A DNA stretch of 64,000 bases from Bacteroidota bacterium (GTDB lineage Bacteria; Bacteroidota; Bacteroidia; B-17B0; Aurantibacillaceae): NCBI GenBank assembly GCA_018267825.1, contig JAFDXR010000003.1:390952-454951 (forward strand), given 5' to 3'. Of this stretch, positions 51,670 to 60,621 are shown piece after piece (positions within the stretch are counted from its first letter, which is position 1; each line of letters opens with the position of its first letter). The position numbers and the translations under genes were made by a program. The notes under the pieces were generated by a model, which saw only the letters and a list, made by a program, of their open reading frames with translations, was not told the DNA's origin and made no database searches.

Positions 51670-53178
51670 ACGTTTTAAAAACGGGATTTTCTGCAGCACC
51701 GAATCCTTCATCAGGAGCAGTGGAATCATAAGCAGAAAGGGCAGGAAAAGGGCTTTATAACGCACAATAGCCCCACTCACGGTAGTGGTTAGCCCAATAA
51801 GCAGAAAGGCTGATAATACGACATACAGAAGAAACCAGAACAGGTTTTTCTTTTCGGGAGCCCAGGCCATAAACACACACCCCAGGGCGATAAACAAAAG
51901 GATCAATACATTTTCTACAGAGGCAAACAGCTCCGTGGGCGATTCGCCGGGTGCAAACAAAGGAACCAGAAACAGATTACGGTATGCATAAGGTACCATT
52001 TTCAATACGGATGAAACAGAATAGTCGAGCCGTTCAAAATAAATACCGGAACCGGCCGGTGCAATGATCGACAGGCCCTGGTAAAGCGACGTATCTGTAT
52101 TATCCTGTACATAAACAGTATCATTAATAGCATCCAGGTTCCAATACATATAGCGTGCATGCGGTTTAAAACGGTACATCAATGGTGTATCGCTCACCTT
52201 TTGGAGCATATTGCTATCGGCATATTCAAACCGAACGTATTTTTCCTTATTCAGCATAAAACGTCCGCCATAGCTCAAGTTCACAAAGTCGTTCTGCCGG
52301 CGCACAATAGTTGCAATAACATCCTTGTGCATCAAGAATTTAAGTCCTGCCCATGAAATACCCATCAGCAGAAAAAAAGAAAATGCATAAAACAATCCAA
52401 CACGTTTTATATTTCTGTGATAAACCACCGTGTATATCAGCAAGGGGATGAGGAGCAGCACAAACACGTATGGTTTCATAACCAGGAACATGGCTACAGC
52501 CAGGCCAATGAATACATAATGTCTGAAAAAAGCACGCTGCCAGATACATATTTCAAAAAAACAGTAGAGAAACAGCCCCATCAGAAAAAGTGTAATCGGT
52601 TCCTTGAGCACACCGGATGTCCAGAAAAACAAGGATGGCGCAAAGAATATGACCACTAAAAGAAATGGCAATTTATTCTCAAAGAAAGCCCTGAAGGTTT
52701 TATATAGCAATAACTGTCCGGCAAATGAAATTACAACCATGCACAAGGCATGTACGGGATATTGACCGAAAGAAAAAAGCATGAGAAAAGCGTTCAGGCG
52801 CGTCATGGTGCGATTATCATTCAGAAAAAATTCAAAATCCTCGCGCCTGTGCCATTTATCCATCAGGTGGAAATAGGATTTATACAAGCTATCGGTTTCT
52901 ACTTCGGTATGAATCCCGAACAACATTTTCAGATAATCACCCGGGTGAGATGGTAATGCACTGTAAATAACAGATGCATCGTGCATGGTCGATTTGGTGT
53001 CGCACATGAATGTGCCGGGATAATACACATAGTAAATCCAATAATACACAAAACCGCCGAGGCATTTAACGGTGAAGAGAAAAAGCAAGGTCTGCCGGGA
53101 TACACCGCTGTTCCTGAAAAATTTGCCGTACCAGATCAGGACGCAAAACAGAATAAAATATATAAGTGCTAAAATCAA
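51652..53178 (-). CDS. Polytopic membrane protein, uncharacterised (GT-C-like topology)
   Basis: A 508-residue integral membrane protein with about 10-12 spans and a TTG start that overlaps the stop of the GNAT gene (TTGA). An early CDTKSTMHDASVIY loop carries acidic residues after the second span. A large exported loop lies at about 285-385 (YGGRFMLNKEKYVRFEYADS). This layout, multi-span with an acidic first loop and a soluble loop, is like GT-C glycosyltransferases, but I see no diagnostic motif, so this is only a suggestion. It is last in an operon with PAP2, TolB-like and GNAT genes; a PAP2 partner would suit lipid-carrier chemistry. Confidence 0.75.
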   Translation of the reverse strand: MILALIYFILFCVLIWYGKFFRNSGVSRQTLLFLFTVKCLGGFVYYWIYYVYYPGTFMCDTKSTMHDASVIYSALPSHPGDYLKMLFGIHTEVETDSLYKSYFHLMDKWHRREDFEFFLNDNRTMTRLNAFLMLFSFGQYPVHALCMVVISFAGQLLLYKTFRAFFENKLPFLLVVIFFAPSLFFWTSGVLKEPITLFLMGLFLYCFFEICIWQRAFFRHYVFIGLAVAMFLVMKPYVFVLLLIPLLIYTVVYHRNIKRVGLFYAFSFFLLMGISWAGLKFLMHKDVIATIVRRQNDFVNLSYGGRFMLNKEKYVRFEYADSNMLQKVSDTPLMYRFKPHARYMYWNLDAINDTVYVQDNTDTSLYQGLSIIAPAGSGIYFERLDYSVSSVLKMVPYAYRNLFLVPLFAPGESPTELFASVENVLILLFIALGCVFMAWAPEKKNLFWFLLYVVLSAFLLIGLTTTVSGAIVRYKALFLPFLLMIPLLLMKDSVLQKIPFLKRLLNGQ

Positions 53179-53612
53179 TAGCGTTCGAATGGTTTAATTT
53201 CCATGAATCGGCCAGGCTCTTTCAGTGGCTTAAACCCAAAACCGGCATACAGGCCATGCGCATCTTTTGTGGCCAGCATGAAGCGGCGTATTTTCGACAT
53301 AGCCGGATAATCCATTATATATTGCATGAGCTGTTTGGAAATTCCACGGCCCCGATACGCTTCTTCCACAAATACATCGGCCAGGTAAGCAAATGTTGCT
53401 TCATCGGTAATCACGCGTGCAAAGCCGATTTGCGCCTGACCATCGTAGACGGCAAAACACATGCTGCCGGCAATGGCCTGTTTCACAATTTCCATGGGGA
53501 TGTTCTGTGCCCAATAACTTCTTTGCGACAGAAATGCATGTATGACTTCGGGTTGCAGTTTCGACTTGTCGGCCGAATATAAAAACCCTTCTATCTGTTT
53601 TTCCGGATACAT
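53175..53612 (-). CDS. GNAT family N-acetyltransferase
   Basis: A 145-residue cytoplasmic acetyltransferase. The acetyl-CoA pyrophosphate loop is VEEAYRGRGISKQLM (Q/RxxGxG/A form), preceded by ITDEATFAYLADVFV, and MLATKDAHGLYAGFGFKPL is the C-terminal block. It resembles the YjaB/ElaA-like GNATs found in many genomes that acetylate small amines or protein N-termini; the substrate is unknown. It starts 3 bases after the TolB-like gene and overlaps the membrane protein start, so it is part of the four-gene operon. Confidence 0.93.
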   Translation of the reverse strand: MYPEKQIEGFLYSADKSKLQPEVIHAFLSQRSYWAQNIPMEIVKQAIAGSMCFAVYDGQAQIGFARVITDEATFAYLADVFVEEAYRGRGISKQLMQYIMDYPAMSKIRRFMLATKDAHGLYAGFGFKPLKEPGRFMEIKPFERY

Positions 53613-53615
53613 CGT

Positions 53616-54497
53616 TTATTTATTACTCACTAAAACCAATTGTTTGTTTTTACTGTCAAACATGAAACGTGTTATTTTCTGAATACCCTGTGTACTGAAA
53701 TCAAATAAAGGAATCCAAAGTGCCTGGCGCTCATCATACCGCAAAAGTGCAGCGCCTTCGGAACGTACCAGGCCCCACTCTGCATTCCATATAAAGTCTT
53801 CACTTTGTGTTGCAGCGCGGGCATAATCCATGCTCTTCTTCAGTACCGGATCATATTTGCGATACACAACACCGGCCGTGTCTTTTACTCCATAAATAAA
53901 ATAATGGGTACCCGGAATTGTTTTGAAAGCCCTGCAGGGTTTCTCACAGATTTTTACATCGTTGCCGGTTATGAGATTTTGTATGTGCAGCGAGTGGGGT
54001 TCCGTGAGTTTGTAATACAACATGCTATCGGCATTGTACCAGGTGTGATATCCCACTGAATCTTCGGGGCTCACCGTGTAACAACGGCGATGTCCATCCA
54101 GTGAATAGCACTGGATACGCTGTGCCGAATCTGCCTCAACCACCACCACGGAGAACATCAGTCCGTCGGGTGTTATGGTCGGCGAATATTCACTCTCCGG
54201 TGTATTGGTGAGTCGGTTTGTTTTTTTGGATCCGATCCGGTAGCCATAAATATCAGCTTGCTTATCGGCTCTCACACTCGAATAAAGCACCGTTTTATTA
54301 TCCGGAGAGAAAGCGGGCTGGTTATCATACCCGGGCCGGTTGGTTATATTGATTCCGTTTTTGCAAACAGATTCTTTTTCCTGCTTTTCGATCTGAAACA
54401 GCCATATATCCGTTTCCGGCAGCTGGGCCATGGCGCCATCAAGCATCACAACGATGCAGCAAAAGCATAGTATGTAACTAATTCGCAGACTCATCAT
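53616..54497 (-). CDS. TolB/PD40-like beta-propeller protein, exported
   Basis: A 293-residue exported protein from the ATG at 54497 (in-frame ATGs also at 54494 and 54506; all overlap the PAP2 gene end). The signal peptide reaches AMAQ. Blades with DNQPAFSPDNKTVLYSS, ADIYGYRI and SPTITPDG match the PD40/TolB WD40-like family. Propellers of this kind bind proteins or ligands in the periplasm and are mostly non-enzymatic. The coupled PAP2, GNAT and membrane genes suggest a shared envelope pathway not identified here. Confidence 0.88.
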   Translation of the reverse strand: MMSLRISYILCFCCIVVMLDGAMAQLPETDIWLFQIEKQEKESVCKNGINITNRPGYDNQPAFSPDNKTVLYSSVRADKQADIYGYRIGSKKTNRLTNTPESEYSPTITPDGLMFSVVVVEADSAQRIQCYSLDGHRRCYTVSPEDSVGYHTWYNADSMLYYKLTEPHSLHIQNLITGNDVKICEKPCRAFKTIPGTHYFIYGVKDTAGVVYRKYDPVLKKSMDYARAATQSEDFIWNAEWGLVRSEGAALLRYDERQALWIPLFDFSTQGIQKITRFMFDSKNKQLVLVSNK

Positions 54498-55065
54498 TTC
54501 CAACATATTTAACGGTAAGCCAGTCGGCCAGCCTGTACATTAAAAACCCCCACAGCAGGCCGGTACACATACCCACAAAAATATCGGAAGGATAATGCAC
54601 GCCGAGGTAAATCCGGCTGTATGAGGTGAGGATCGCCCATATAAACGGGATCATACGGAAAATACGCTTCTTACCTTTAAACATCAGGTATACAAACATC
54701 GCTATGCCAAAGGTATTGGCTGCATGCCCGGAAAAAAAGCCGTATTGTCCGCCTTTGTAACCGTTCACAATATGCACCTGAGGCCCTATTTCAATATTAT
54801 GAGTCGGACGGTAGCGCTGCACAGCATGTTTTACACGGTTTGAGCTCTGGTCTGCCAGAACAATCACAAGGCCCATCATCACAATCATCACAAACAACTT
54901 ACGGGCATTCATAAGTTTGTAGGCCTCATAGAACCACCAGATAAACAAGGGTGTAAATATAAAAATGGCCGACACATAATACATGCATACATCCAGCGCG
55001 GGTGCATGTTTCCCGTTGAGCCATAAAAACAGGGAGCGGTCAATTTGTTCGAGTTTCTCTATCAC
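54478..55065 (-). CDS. PAP2 family phosphatase
   Basis: A 195-residue membrane phosphatase from a GTG at 55065, chosen because a -7 promoter element (TATCTTTA) ends 6 bases upstream and VIEKLEQIDRSLFLWLNG is the normal family start. Longer starts would add residues encoded upstream of the promoter element. All three PAP2 motifs are visible: KHAVQRYRP, FSGHAAN and YSRIYLGVHYPSD. Five or so spans are likely. PAP2 enzymes remove phosphate from lipid phosphates such as undecaprenyl pyrophosphate, phosphatidate or PGP. It heads a four-gene operon. Confidence 0.9.
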   Translation of the reverse strand: MIEKLEQIDRSLFLWLNGKHAPALDVCMYYVSAIFIFTPLFIWWFYEAYKLMNARKLFVMIVMMGLVIVLADQSSNRVKHAVQRYRPTHNIEIGPQVHIVNGYKGGQYGFFSGHAANTFGIAMFVYLMFKGKKRIFRMIPFIWAILTSYSRIYLGVHYPSDIFVGMCTGLLWGFLMYRLADWLTVKYVGNDESAN

Positions 55066-55071
55066 GAATGG

Positions 55072-55079
55072 TAAAGATA
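55072..55079 (-). promoter_or_regulatory. -7 promoter element of the PAP2 operon
   Basis: TATCTTTA on the minus strand, one base off TAnnTTTG, 6 bases before the GTG at 55065. No TTG at -33 distance. Confidence 0.5.
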
Positions 55080-55149
55080 AAAAGAAAAATGAACCATGCT
55101 TACAGCGGCCTATGGCAATAAACAACACATTGCTGCGTTATTCACAAAA

Positions 55150-55908
55150 ATGAAACTAAATTGTCTTTTTCTCCTGTTTGGACTTTATCTATCCGGTGGT
55201 CTTATTGCCCAGGATACACTTGTAAAAAAGAATGGTGAAATACTTGTAGTTAAGCTTATCGAAGTAAACATTTCACAGGTGCTTTATAAGCCATTTGATT
55301 ACCCGGTAAGTCCAACCAAAAAAATAGACAAAAAGGAATTAAAAGCGATTAAATATAAAAACGGGATCACTGAGCAGGTTGCATCGCCAGAAGCCAGCGA
55401 AACAAGGGTGACTGTTTTTAGAGATACAGCAGTTTTTAGCAAACCCGTGCCAAAAGCTGCGAAAAATGTCATTTTCTTTGAAATGGGTGGCAATGGCGGT
55501 TTCTATTCACTGAACTATGAGCGGCTGTTTCCTCTCAAATCCGGTTTTGCCCTGGCTGCCCGGATTGGTGGTTCCGCGGTTCCACAGAAGTATTCAGCCG
55601 GTGGAAAATCTTCTTACAGTTTCGGATGGACGGAGTATGGCATTAATACGCTACCCGTATCGGTTTCGGCGCTTTATGGAAAAGACCATAGGGTTGAATT
55701 TGGTATAGGATACACACCTCTGTTTAAAACAAACGGCAATCTGCTTTACGATTTTAATAATTATATCGGAGCCATGATGGGATATCGCTTTCAACGCAGT
55801 GTAAAGGATATGTTTTTTAAATGCGGTTTCATCTTTGCTCAGAATATCGATCAGTATAAGGGTAATTCATTTCCATCAACCTATATAGCTTTAGGCGTTC
55901 CGTTCTAA
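55150..55908 (+). CDS. Secreted/outer-membrane protein, uncharacterised
   Basis: A 252-residue exported protein from the ATG at 55150 (MKLNCLFLLFGLYLSGGLIAQ is the signal peptide; an earlier start at 55096 only adds 18 residues). The N-terminal third (22-90) has DTLVKKNGEILVVKLIEVNISQV, a strand pair seen in other Bacteroidota surface proteins. Residues 110-252 alternate aromatic and polar residues (FFEMGGNGGFYSLNY to YIALGVPF) like an outer-membrane barrel. Function unknown. It is followed after 9 bases by a small lipoprotein gene. Confidence 0.78.
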   Translation: MKLNCLFLLFGLYLSGGLIAQDTLVKKNGEILVVKLIEVNISQVLYKPFDYPVSPTKKIDKKELKAIKYKNGITEQVASPEASETRVTVFRDTAVFSKPVPKAAKNVIFFEMGGNGGFYSLNYERLFPLKSGFALAARIGGSAVPQKYSAGGKSSYSFGWTEYGINTLPVSVSALYGKDHRVEFGIGYTPLFKTNGNLLYDFNNYIGAMMGYRFQRSVKDMFFKCGFIFAQNIDQYKGNSFPSTYIALGVPF

Positions 55909-55917
55909 ACCCAAAAC

Positions 55918-56295
55918 ATGAAAAAATATCTCATTATTTCAATCAGTATTTGCTTCTTTCTGACAGGTTGTAAGAAAGATTATCCGGACGACATCCCTCC
56001 CTGGGTAAAAAACATGATCAGAGAATTTAAACGGTCCGGAAAAAGCCACCAGGCGACAGCCTGCGGCGATTGCCCTGTTCTGATCCTGGAATACAAGGAA
56101 ACAAGTATCAACCAGAAACTATACAGCATTCAACTATGCGATCCTACATACGATTATTTATACAACGATAAAGGAGATCCCATCTGCAACATAGAACTAT
56201 GGAATTGCAATGGCCCCAACGGTTGCAATTGCGGCCCATATAACAGTAAAAACATTGTTTTTGTCCGGAAAATCTGGCAGGCCCATTGCCAGTAA
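55918..56295 (+). CDS. Small cysteine-rich lipoprotein
   Basis: A 125-residue exported lipoprotein with lipobox FLTGC (Cys18). Besides the acylated cysteine, nine cysteines (ATACGDC, LCDP, NCNGPNGCNCGPY, HC) suggest disulfides or metal binding. I know no family. It is 9 bases downstream of the barrel-like gene and probably co-transcribed. Confidence 0.78.
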   Translation: MKKYLIISISICFFLTGCKKDYPDDIPPWVKNMIREFKRSGKSHQATACGDCPVLILEYKETSINQKLYSIQLCDPTYDYLYNDKGDPICNIELWNCNGPNGCNCGPYNSKNIVFVRKIWQAHCQ

Positions 56296-56378
56296 AATCT
56301 CATAAATTCGCCCCGATTTTGATTTTTTTAGCTTCCCCGGCACACCGGAAATCCGTATATTAGCATCTTAAATTTTTT

Positions 56379-57011
56379 ATGCGCGGGTTTATCGATTATT
56401 TAAAATCCAGGCAGTTTTGGAAACATCTCGGACTGGCCATCCTGAGCTTGGCTATTGTCTTGTGGATTCTCTTCAAATTGCTGGATATATACACCGATCA
56501 TGGTGAAACAGTAACTGTTCCTGATTTCAGGAACAAGACTATTACAGAACTGGATCAGTTCGTATCCGGCAAGGATGTGCGTTACCTCATTATCGACAGT
56601 ATCTATGACCCAAAAGAAAAACCGGGTATTGTTTTAAAACAGGACCCTGAAGCTAATTCGAGCGTAAAACACAATAGAACCATCTACCTGTACGTTACTA
56701 GTATGTTGCCTCCCCAAATCGCCATGCCGAAGCTGGTCGACCGGAGCTTACGCCAGGCCGTTTTCATGATCGAAAGCTATGGCCTCAAAGTCGGTAAACA
56801 AACACAGGTAAACGGCGATTGTAATGGATGCATCCTGAAACAATTTTATAAAGGAAAAGAAATTGCTCCCGGCACTCCTATTAAAAAAGGCAGTGTCATT
56901 GATCTGAATGTAGGCGTTAAACAATTCGGAGGCATTATTGCTCCTTCCGATTCACTGGGCTTACCCGGAGACGATGACACAGACGACGATGCCGGAACGG
57001 CCGGAAATTAA
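56379..57011 (+). CDS. PASTA domain membrane protein
   Basis: A 210-residue protein. Residues 1-16 are cytoplasmic, then a span (17-38), then two PASTA-like domains: VTVPDFRNKTITELDQF with GIVLKQDPEANSSVKHN (46-107) and IAMPKLVDRSLRQAVFMIESYGL (114-180). A Pro/Asp/Gly tail (190-210) ends it. PASTA domains bind peptidoglycan or beta-lactams, but without a kinase or PBP domain here the role is unclear. In other Bacteroidota I recall a PASTA protein next to the RluA-family gene; here a T9SS gene lies between them. Its stop overlaps the next start by one base. Confidence 0.88.
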   Translation: MRGFIDYLKSRQFWKHLGLAILSLAIVLWILFKLLDIYTDHGETVTVPDFRNKTITELDQFVSGKDVRYLIIDSIYDPKEKPGIVLKQDPEANSSVKHNRTIYLYVTSMLPPQIAMPKLVDRSLRQAVFMIESYGLKVGKQTQVNGDCNGCILKQFYKGKEIAPGTPIKKGSVIDLNVGVKQFGGIIAPSDSLGLPGDDDTDDDAGTAGN

Positions 57012-58942
57012 TGAAACACATGAACCGACACATAAACACATTTATCATTCTGATAGCTTCATGGGTATTTTCACTCACGGGAAATGCACAGGAGCAACTC
57101 AGGCCTTTGAGTGGTAACATCCAATTGCAACACATCAAACGGGATGTGCCGGCTAATAACAGCATAAAAAAAGTACAAACTGTTACCCCACTCGACCTGC
57201 CTTTTTTTGAAGATTTTTCCTACGCTTATAAAAACCCCTATCCTAAGTCTAAATACTGGAAAGACTCTTCGGTATATGTAAATACCGGTTTCCCCATTGC
57301 CCCGCCAAGCCTCGGCGTAGCCACCTTCGATGGATTAAACAAATACGGTTATCCATATAATCCCAGTGCTTCCTCCACTGTATCGGGGAGTGCTGATACG
57401 CTCACCTCCCAACCCATTAACCTGCAGCTAACAACAACACACAGCTATACACTTTTCGACAGTTTACGTTTCAGTTTCTTTTACCAGGCCAGGGGCCAGG
57501 GCGATCCTCCTGAATCCGGCGACTCATTGTGCCTGGATTTTTTCAAACCGAATCAGAAAACATGGGTAAATGTATGGGGCCGCAAAGGCTATAATCCATC
57601 CGGCAGCGACACATTGTTTCACTTTGTGATGATTGCCATCAACGATACGGCATACCTTGATAGTTTATTTACCTTTCGCTTCAGAAACAAAGGATCACAA
57701 ACCGGAAGCCTGGATCACTGGAACCTCGACTATGTTTACCTGAATAAAAACAGGAACATGAGCGACACTATTTTTGATGACATTGCTTTTGGCATGATGC
57801 CGAGCAGTTACCTCAAAAATTATAGTGCCATGCCTTCCAAGCAATTCCAGCCTACAGAGATGGCCACCAATGTGCACAACTGGATCAGGAATAATAACAG
57901 TACATTCAAAAATGTTAACTACTGGGATACTATTTATACAAAAAATGACGTTATGCTAATTGCATCTAACATAACTGCATCAGATAACTGCTACCCGTTT
58001 CCCTCCGCCGGATGGCTTCAATCCTCTGGTTTAGCCTACCCATCTATAGGATATACATTCCCGGTAGGACCCGATACAACTTTTTACAAAATCAGGCATA
58101 TTGTACACAATGCCACTGATATTGAACGGCGAAACGATACCATCACGCAAATTCAGCGCCTCAGTAACTATTATGCCTACGACGATTGCTCTGCAGAAGT
58201 AGGATACTACCTGAACGCATACGGGGCCCGGTTTGCGCAACGTTTTACGCTCAATGTGCAGGATACCCTGCAGGCACTCGATATTTATTTTGATCCTGTG
58301 CTAAATGTACCGACAATAGGGAACCTGGCGCTCACCACTGCGTTTATGTGTGTGTGGACCGATAGCGGCAATGGTCCCAGCACAAACAGATTGCTCAAAG
58401 ACAGCATTGGCACTCCGGTTTATCTGAAAGAAAGTTATTACAATGTCATGCCACGCTTTGCACTTTCTTCACCATTGGTTATGTCACCCGGCACCTATTA
58501 CATAGGGCTTCAGCAGGTTACCAATACAGGGCTCAACATTGGCTTTGACAAAAACACCGATCATCATGATGTTTTATATTATGACATTGGTAATGGCTGG
58601 ACCCAGTCTGCCATTAAGGGATCCGTGATGGTGCATCCGGTTTTTGGTCGTCATGATTATGCTACAGGCATTGAGGAGAAAAAACCTATAACCACTCGCA
58701 AAGCATTTGACCTCTATCCGAATCCGGCTCAAAACGAAATTTACATCAGTTGTTCTCATCAGCATGTTTCCTATACCGAGGTCGAAGTTGTTTCATCGCT
58801 CGGGCAGAACATTTTAAAACAGCCTTACCACGGATCCTCTGAAGCTATTGATGTATCAGGGCTTGAAAGCGGTATCTACTTTATATACCTCACGTCTTCC
58901 GACAGCAAATCGGCGCCCGAAAAATTAATCATCTCCCGCTAA
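57011..58942 (+). CDS. Secreted T9SS type A sorting domain protein
   Basis: A 643-residue exoprotein with a signal peptide to about residue 26 (ends GNAQ); ATG at 57020 is an alternative start. The N-terminal half starts with LDLPFFEDFSYAYKNPYPKSKYWKDSSVYVNTGFPIAPPSLG, split by me as a typical cleaved-adhesin-like opening (FFEDF), and holds further jelly-roll-like strands. A central block (about 385-550) has YYAYDDCSAEVGYYLNAYG and PGTYYIGLQQV. The T9SS domain begins at FDLYPNPAQNEIYI. It is translationally coupled both to the PASTA gene (TAATG) and to the RluA-family gene by one-base overlaps. Confidence 0.86.
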   Translation: MKHMNRHINTFIILIASWVFSLTGNAQEQLRPLSGNIQLQHIKRDVPANNSIKKVQTVTPLDLPFFEDFSYAYKNPYPKSKYWKDSSVYVNTGFPIAPPSLGVATFDGLNKYGYPYNPSASSTVSGSADTLTSQPINLQLTTTHSYTLFDSLRFSFFYQARGQGDPPESGDSLCLDFFKPNQKTWVNVWGRKGYNPSGSDTLFHFVMIAINDTAYLDSLFTFRFRNKGSQTGSLDHWNLDYVYLNKNRNMSDTIFDDIAFGMMPSSYLKNYSAMPSKQFQPTEMATNVHNWIRNNNSTFKNVNYWDTIYTKNDVMLIASNITASDNCYPFPSAGWLQSSGLAYPSIGYTFPVGPDTTFYKIRHIVHNATDIERRNDTITQIQRLSNYYAYDDCSAEVGYYLNAYGARFAQRFTLNVQDTLQALDIYFDPVLNVPTIGNLALTTAFMCVWTDSGNGPSTNRLLKDSIGTPVYLKESYYNVMPRFALSSPLVMSPGTYYIGLQQVTNTGLNIGFDKNTDHHDVLYYDIGNGWTQSAIKGSVMVHPVFGRHDYATGIEEKKPITTRKAFDLYPNPAQNEIYISCSHQHVSYTEVEVVSSLGQNILKQPYHGSSEAIDVSGLESGIYFIYLTSSDSKSAPEKLIISR

Positions 58943-60006
58943 TGGCTATTGATATTGATCTGAACGAAAGTCCGGATGAAGAAAAAGAACTCTACGAACA
59001 TTTCAGCCTGAAGGTCGATAAAGGCCAGGTGATGATGCGTATTGATAAATTTCTGATGATACGCATTGAAAATGCTACTCGTACAAAAATTCAAAACTCC
59101 TGCGATTCGGGAAGTGTGCTTGTAAACGGCAAACCTGTAAAATCGAACTACAAGGTAAAACCACTCGACCAGATTTCGATTGTACTTTCTGTTCCTCCCA
59201 AAGATGTAGATATAATTCCGGAAGATCTGCCCATTAATATTGTGTACGAAGATGATTACATCGTTGTCGTCAATAAAGAGCCTGGCATGGTGGTTCATCC
59301 TGCCTATGGGCATTACACGGGCACACTGGTAAATGCGCTGGCATATCGTTTTCAGCACCTGCCCACTTCAAAAACAAAACTCACCGATGAGTTGTCGATC
59401 CAGCGCCCGGGACTTGTTCACCGTATTGATAAAAACACATCGGGAATTATTCTGGTAGCCAAAACCGAGCTGGCCATGGTTCGCCTGGCCAAGGATTTTT
59501 TCGACAGAAATCTGGATCGCAAATACATTGCCCTGGTATGGGGTGATGTAAAAGAAGATGCTGGCACCATTACCGTTAATGTGGGGCGTGATCTGAAAAA
59601 CCGTAAGGTGATGGCCACCTTTACCGATGGCGAACACGGAAAGCATGCCGTGACCCATTACAAAGTACTGGAGCGCTTCGGCTATGTAACACTTATTGAA
59701 TGTAAGCTGGAAACCGGCCGCACGCATCAGATCCGGGTACACATGAAACATATCGGGCATCCGCTGTTCAATGACAATGAATATGGAGGTGATCGCATTC
59801 TGAAAGGCACCACAAGTAATAAATACAAGCAGTTTATCGAAAACTGTTTTGAAATTCTGCCGCGGCAGGCCCTTCACGCCAAAACACTTGGCATTACGCA
59901 TCCCATCACAAAAGAGCCCATCTTTTTTGATAGCGAGCTCCCTGAAGATATGCAGCGCGTTATTGAAAAATGGCGCCGTTATGCTTCAAATAAGGAGTTG
60001 GAATAA
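58942..60006 (+). CDS. rluD: RluA-family 23S rRNA pseudouridine synthase (RluD-like)
   Basis: A 354-residue pseudouridine synthase. An S4 RNA-binding domain (about 32-88: RIDKFLMIRIENATRTKIQNSC, GSVLVNGKPVK) precedes the catalytic domain. Catalytic Asp163 is in GLVHRIDKNTSGIILVAKT, and ETGRTHQIRVHMKHIGHPLFND is the second family block. The S4 plus RluA order and length fit the RluC/RluD group; RluD is the usual name in Bacteroidota but RluC cannot be ruled out. Its start overlaps the T9SS gene stop by one base, so the housekeeping gene is translated from a T9SS operon. Confidence 0.92.
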   Translation: MAIDIDLNESPDEEKELYEHFSLKVDKGQVMMRIDKFLMIRIENATRTKIQNSCDSGSVLVNGKPVKSNYKVKPLDQISIVLSVPPKDVDIIPEDLPINIVYEDDYIVVVNKEPGMVVHPAYGHYTGTLVNALAYRFQHLPTSKTKLTDELSIQRPGLVHRIDKNTSGIILVAKTELAMVRLAKDFFDRNLDRKYIALVWGDVKEDAGTITVNVGRDLKNRKVMATFTDGEHGKHAVTHYKVLERFGYVTLIECKLETGRTHQIRVHMKHIGHPLFNDNEYGGDRILKGTTSNKYKQFIENCFEILPRQALHAKTLGITHPITKEPIFFDSELPEDMQRVIEKWRRYASNKELE

Positions 60007-60027
60007 TATTTACACCGTTTATTCTTT

Positions 60028-60035
60028 TATCTTTG
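60028..60035 (+). promoter_or_regulatory. -7 promoter element of the small membrane protein gene
   Basis: TATCTTTG matches the consensus, 16 bases before the ATG at 60052. The nearest upstream TTG (59998-60000) is 27 bases away, too far for a good -33. Confidence 0.45.
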
Positions 60036-60051
60036 CCAAAATTTTAGTCGC

Positions 60052-60597
60052 ATGCAGGTTATAGGTGAACGTTCCAGCATTCTGAAAAAAGAAAATCTTT
60101 TAAGCCTGGTGATCCTTCCTACTTCTGAGAAGCGTAAAGTGAACCTGATGTTCCTGTGGCTGTTTCTCTGGACTGTCAGTGGTTTCATCATCTTTGCCAA
60201 TTACTTTAAACTCACCAATGTCAACGCAAAATTATTTGTGATTATATGGCTGGGTTTCTGGGCTTATTTTGAGTTTAAGATTGCCCGTGTATTTCTTTGG
60301 AAGCGTTTTGGTAAGGAAAAATTATGGATCAAAGACGGGACAGTTTTTTATCAGCGTGAAATTTCAGGCCGTGGAAAAATCAAAAAATATGATCTTAACC
60401 TGATTGAGACCATAGATTATCTCCCGCTCGAAAAGGGAAATTTTGCGGATGTATTCAATCAAAGTTTCTGGGTAAAAGGTGGTGAACGTCTTGAGTTTAT
60501 CTGCCAGTCGAAACGCATCCGATTTGGCATGCAACTAAAGGATGATGAGGCCAAAACCATCCAGAAAGAACTCAACAAGTTTATCAAATCGAAGTAA
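60052..60597 (+). CDS. Small membrane protein with PH-like domain, uncharacterised
   Basis: A 181-residue protein. Two spans (about 32-50 and 60-80: LMFLWLFLWTVSGFIIFANYF, LFVIIWLGFWAYFEFKIA) follow a 30-residue cytoplasmic head. The remaining 95 residues are a strand-rich soluble domain (EKLWIKDGTVFYQREISGRGKIKKYDLNLI, ERLEFICQSKRIRFGMQLKD), ending with a helix (DEAKTIQKELNKFI). This is the form of bacterial PH-like domain proteins on the inner membrane. Function unknown. Confidence 0.8.
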   Translation: MQVIGERSSILKKENLLSLVILPTSEKRKVNLMFLWLFLWTVSGFIIFANYFKLTNVNAKLFVIIWLGFWAYFEFKIARVFLWKRFGKEKLWIKDGTVFYQREISGRGKIKKYDLNLIETIDYLPLEKGNFADVFNQSFWVKGGERLEFICQSKRIRFGMQLKDDEAKTIQKELNKFIKSK

Positions 60598-60621
60598 TTT
60601 CCTTCTTTTTCAGTTGGAGTA

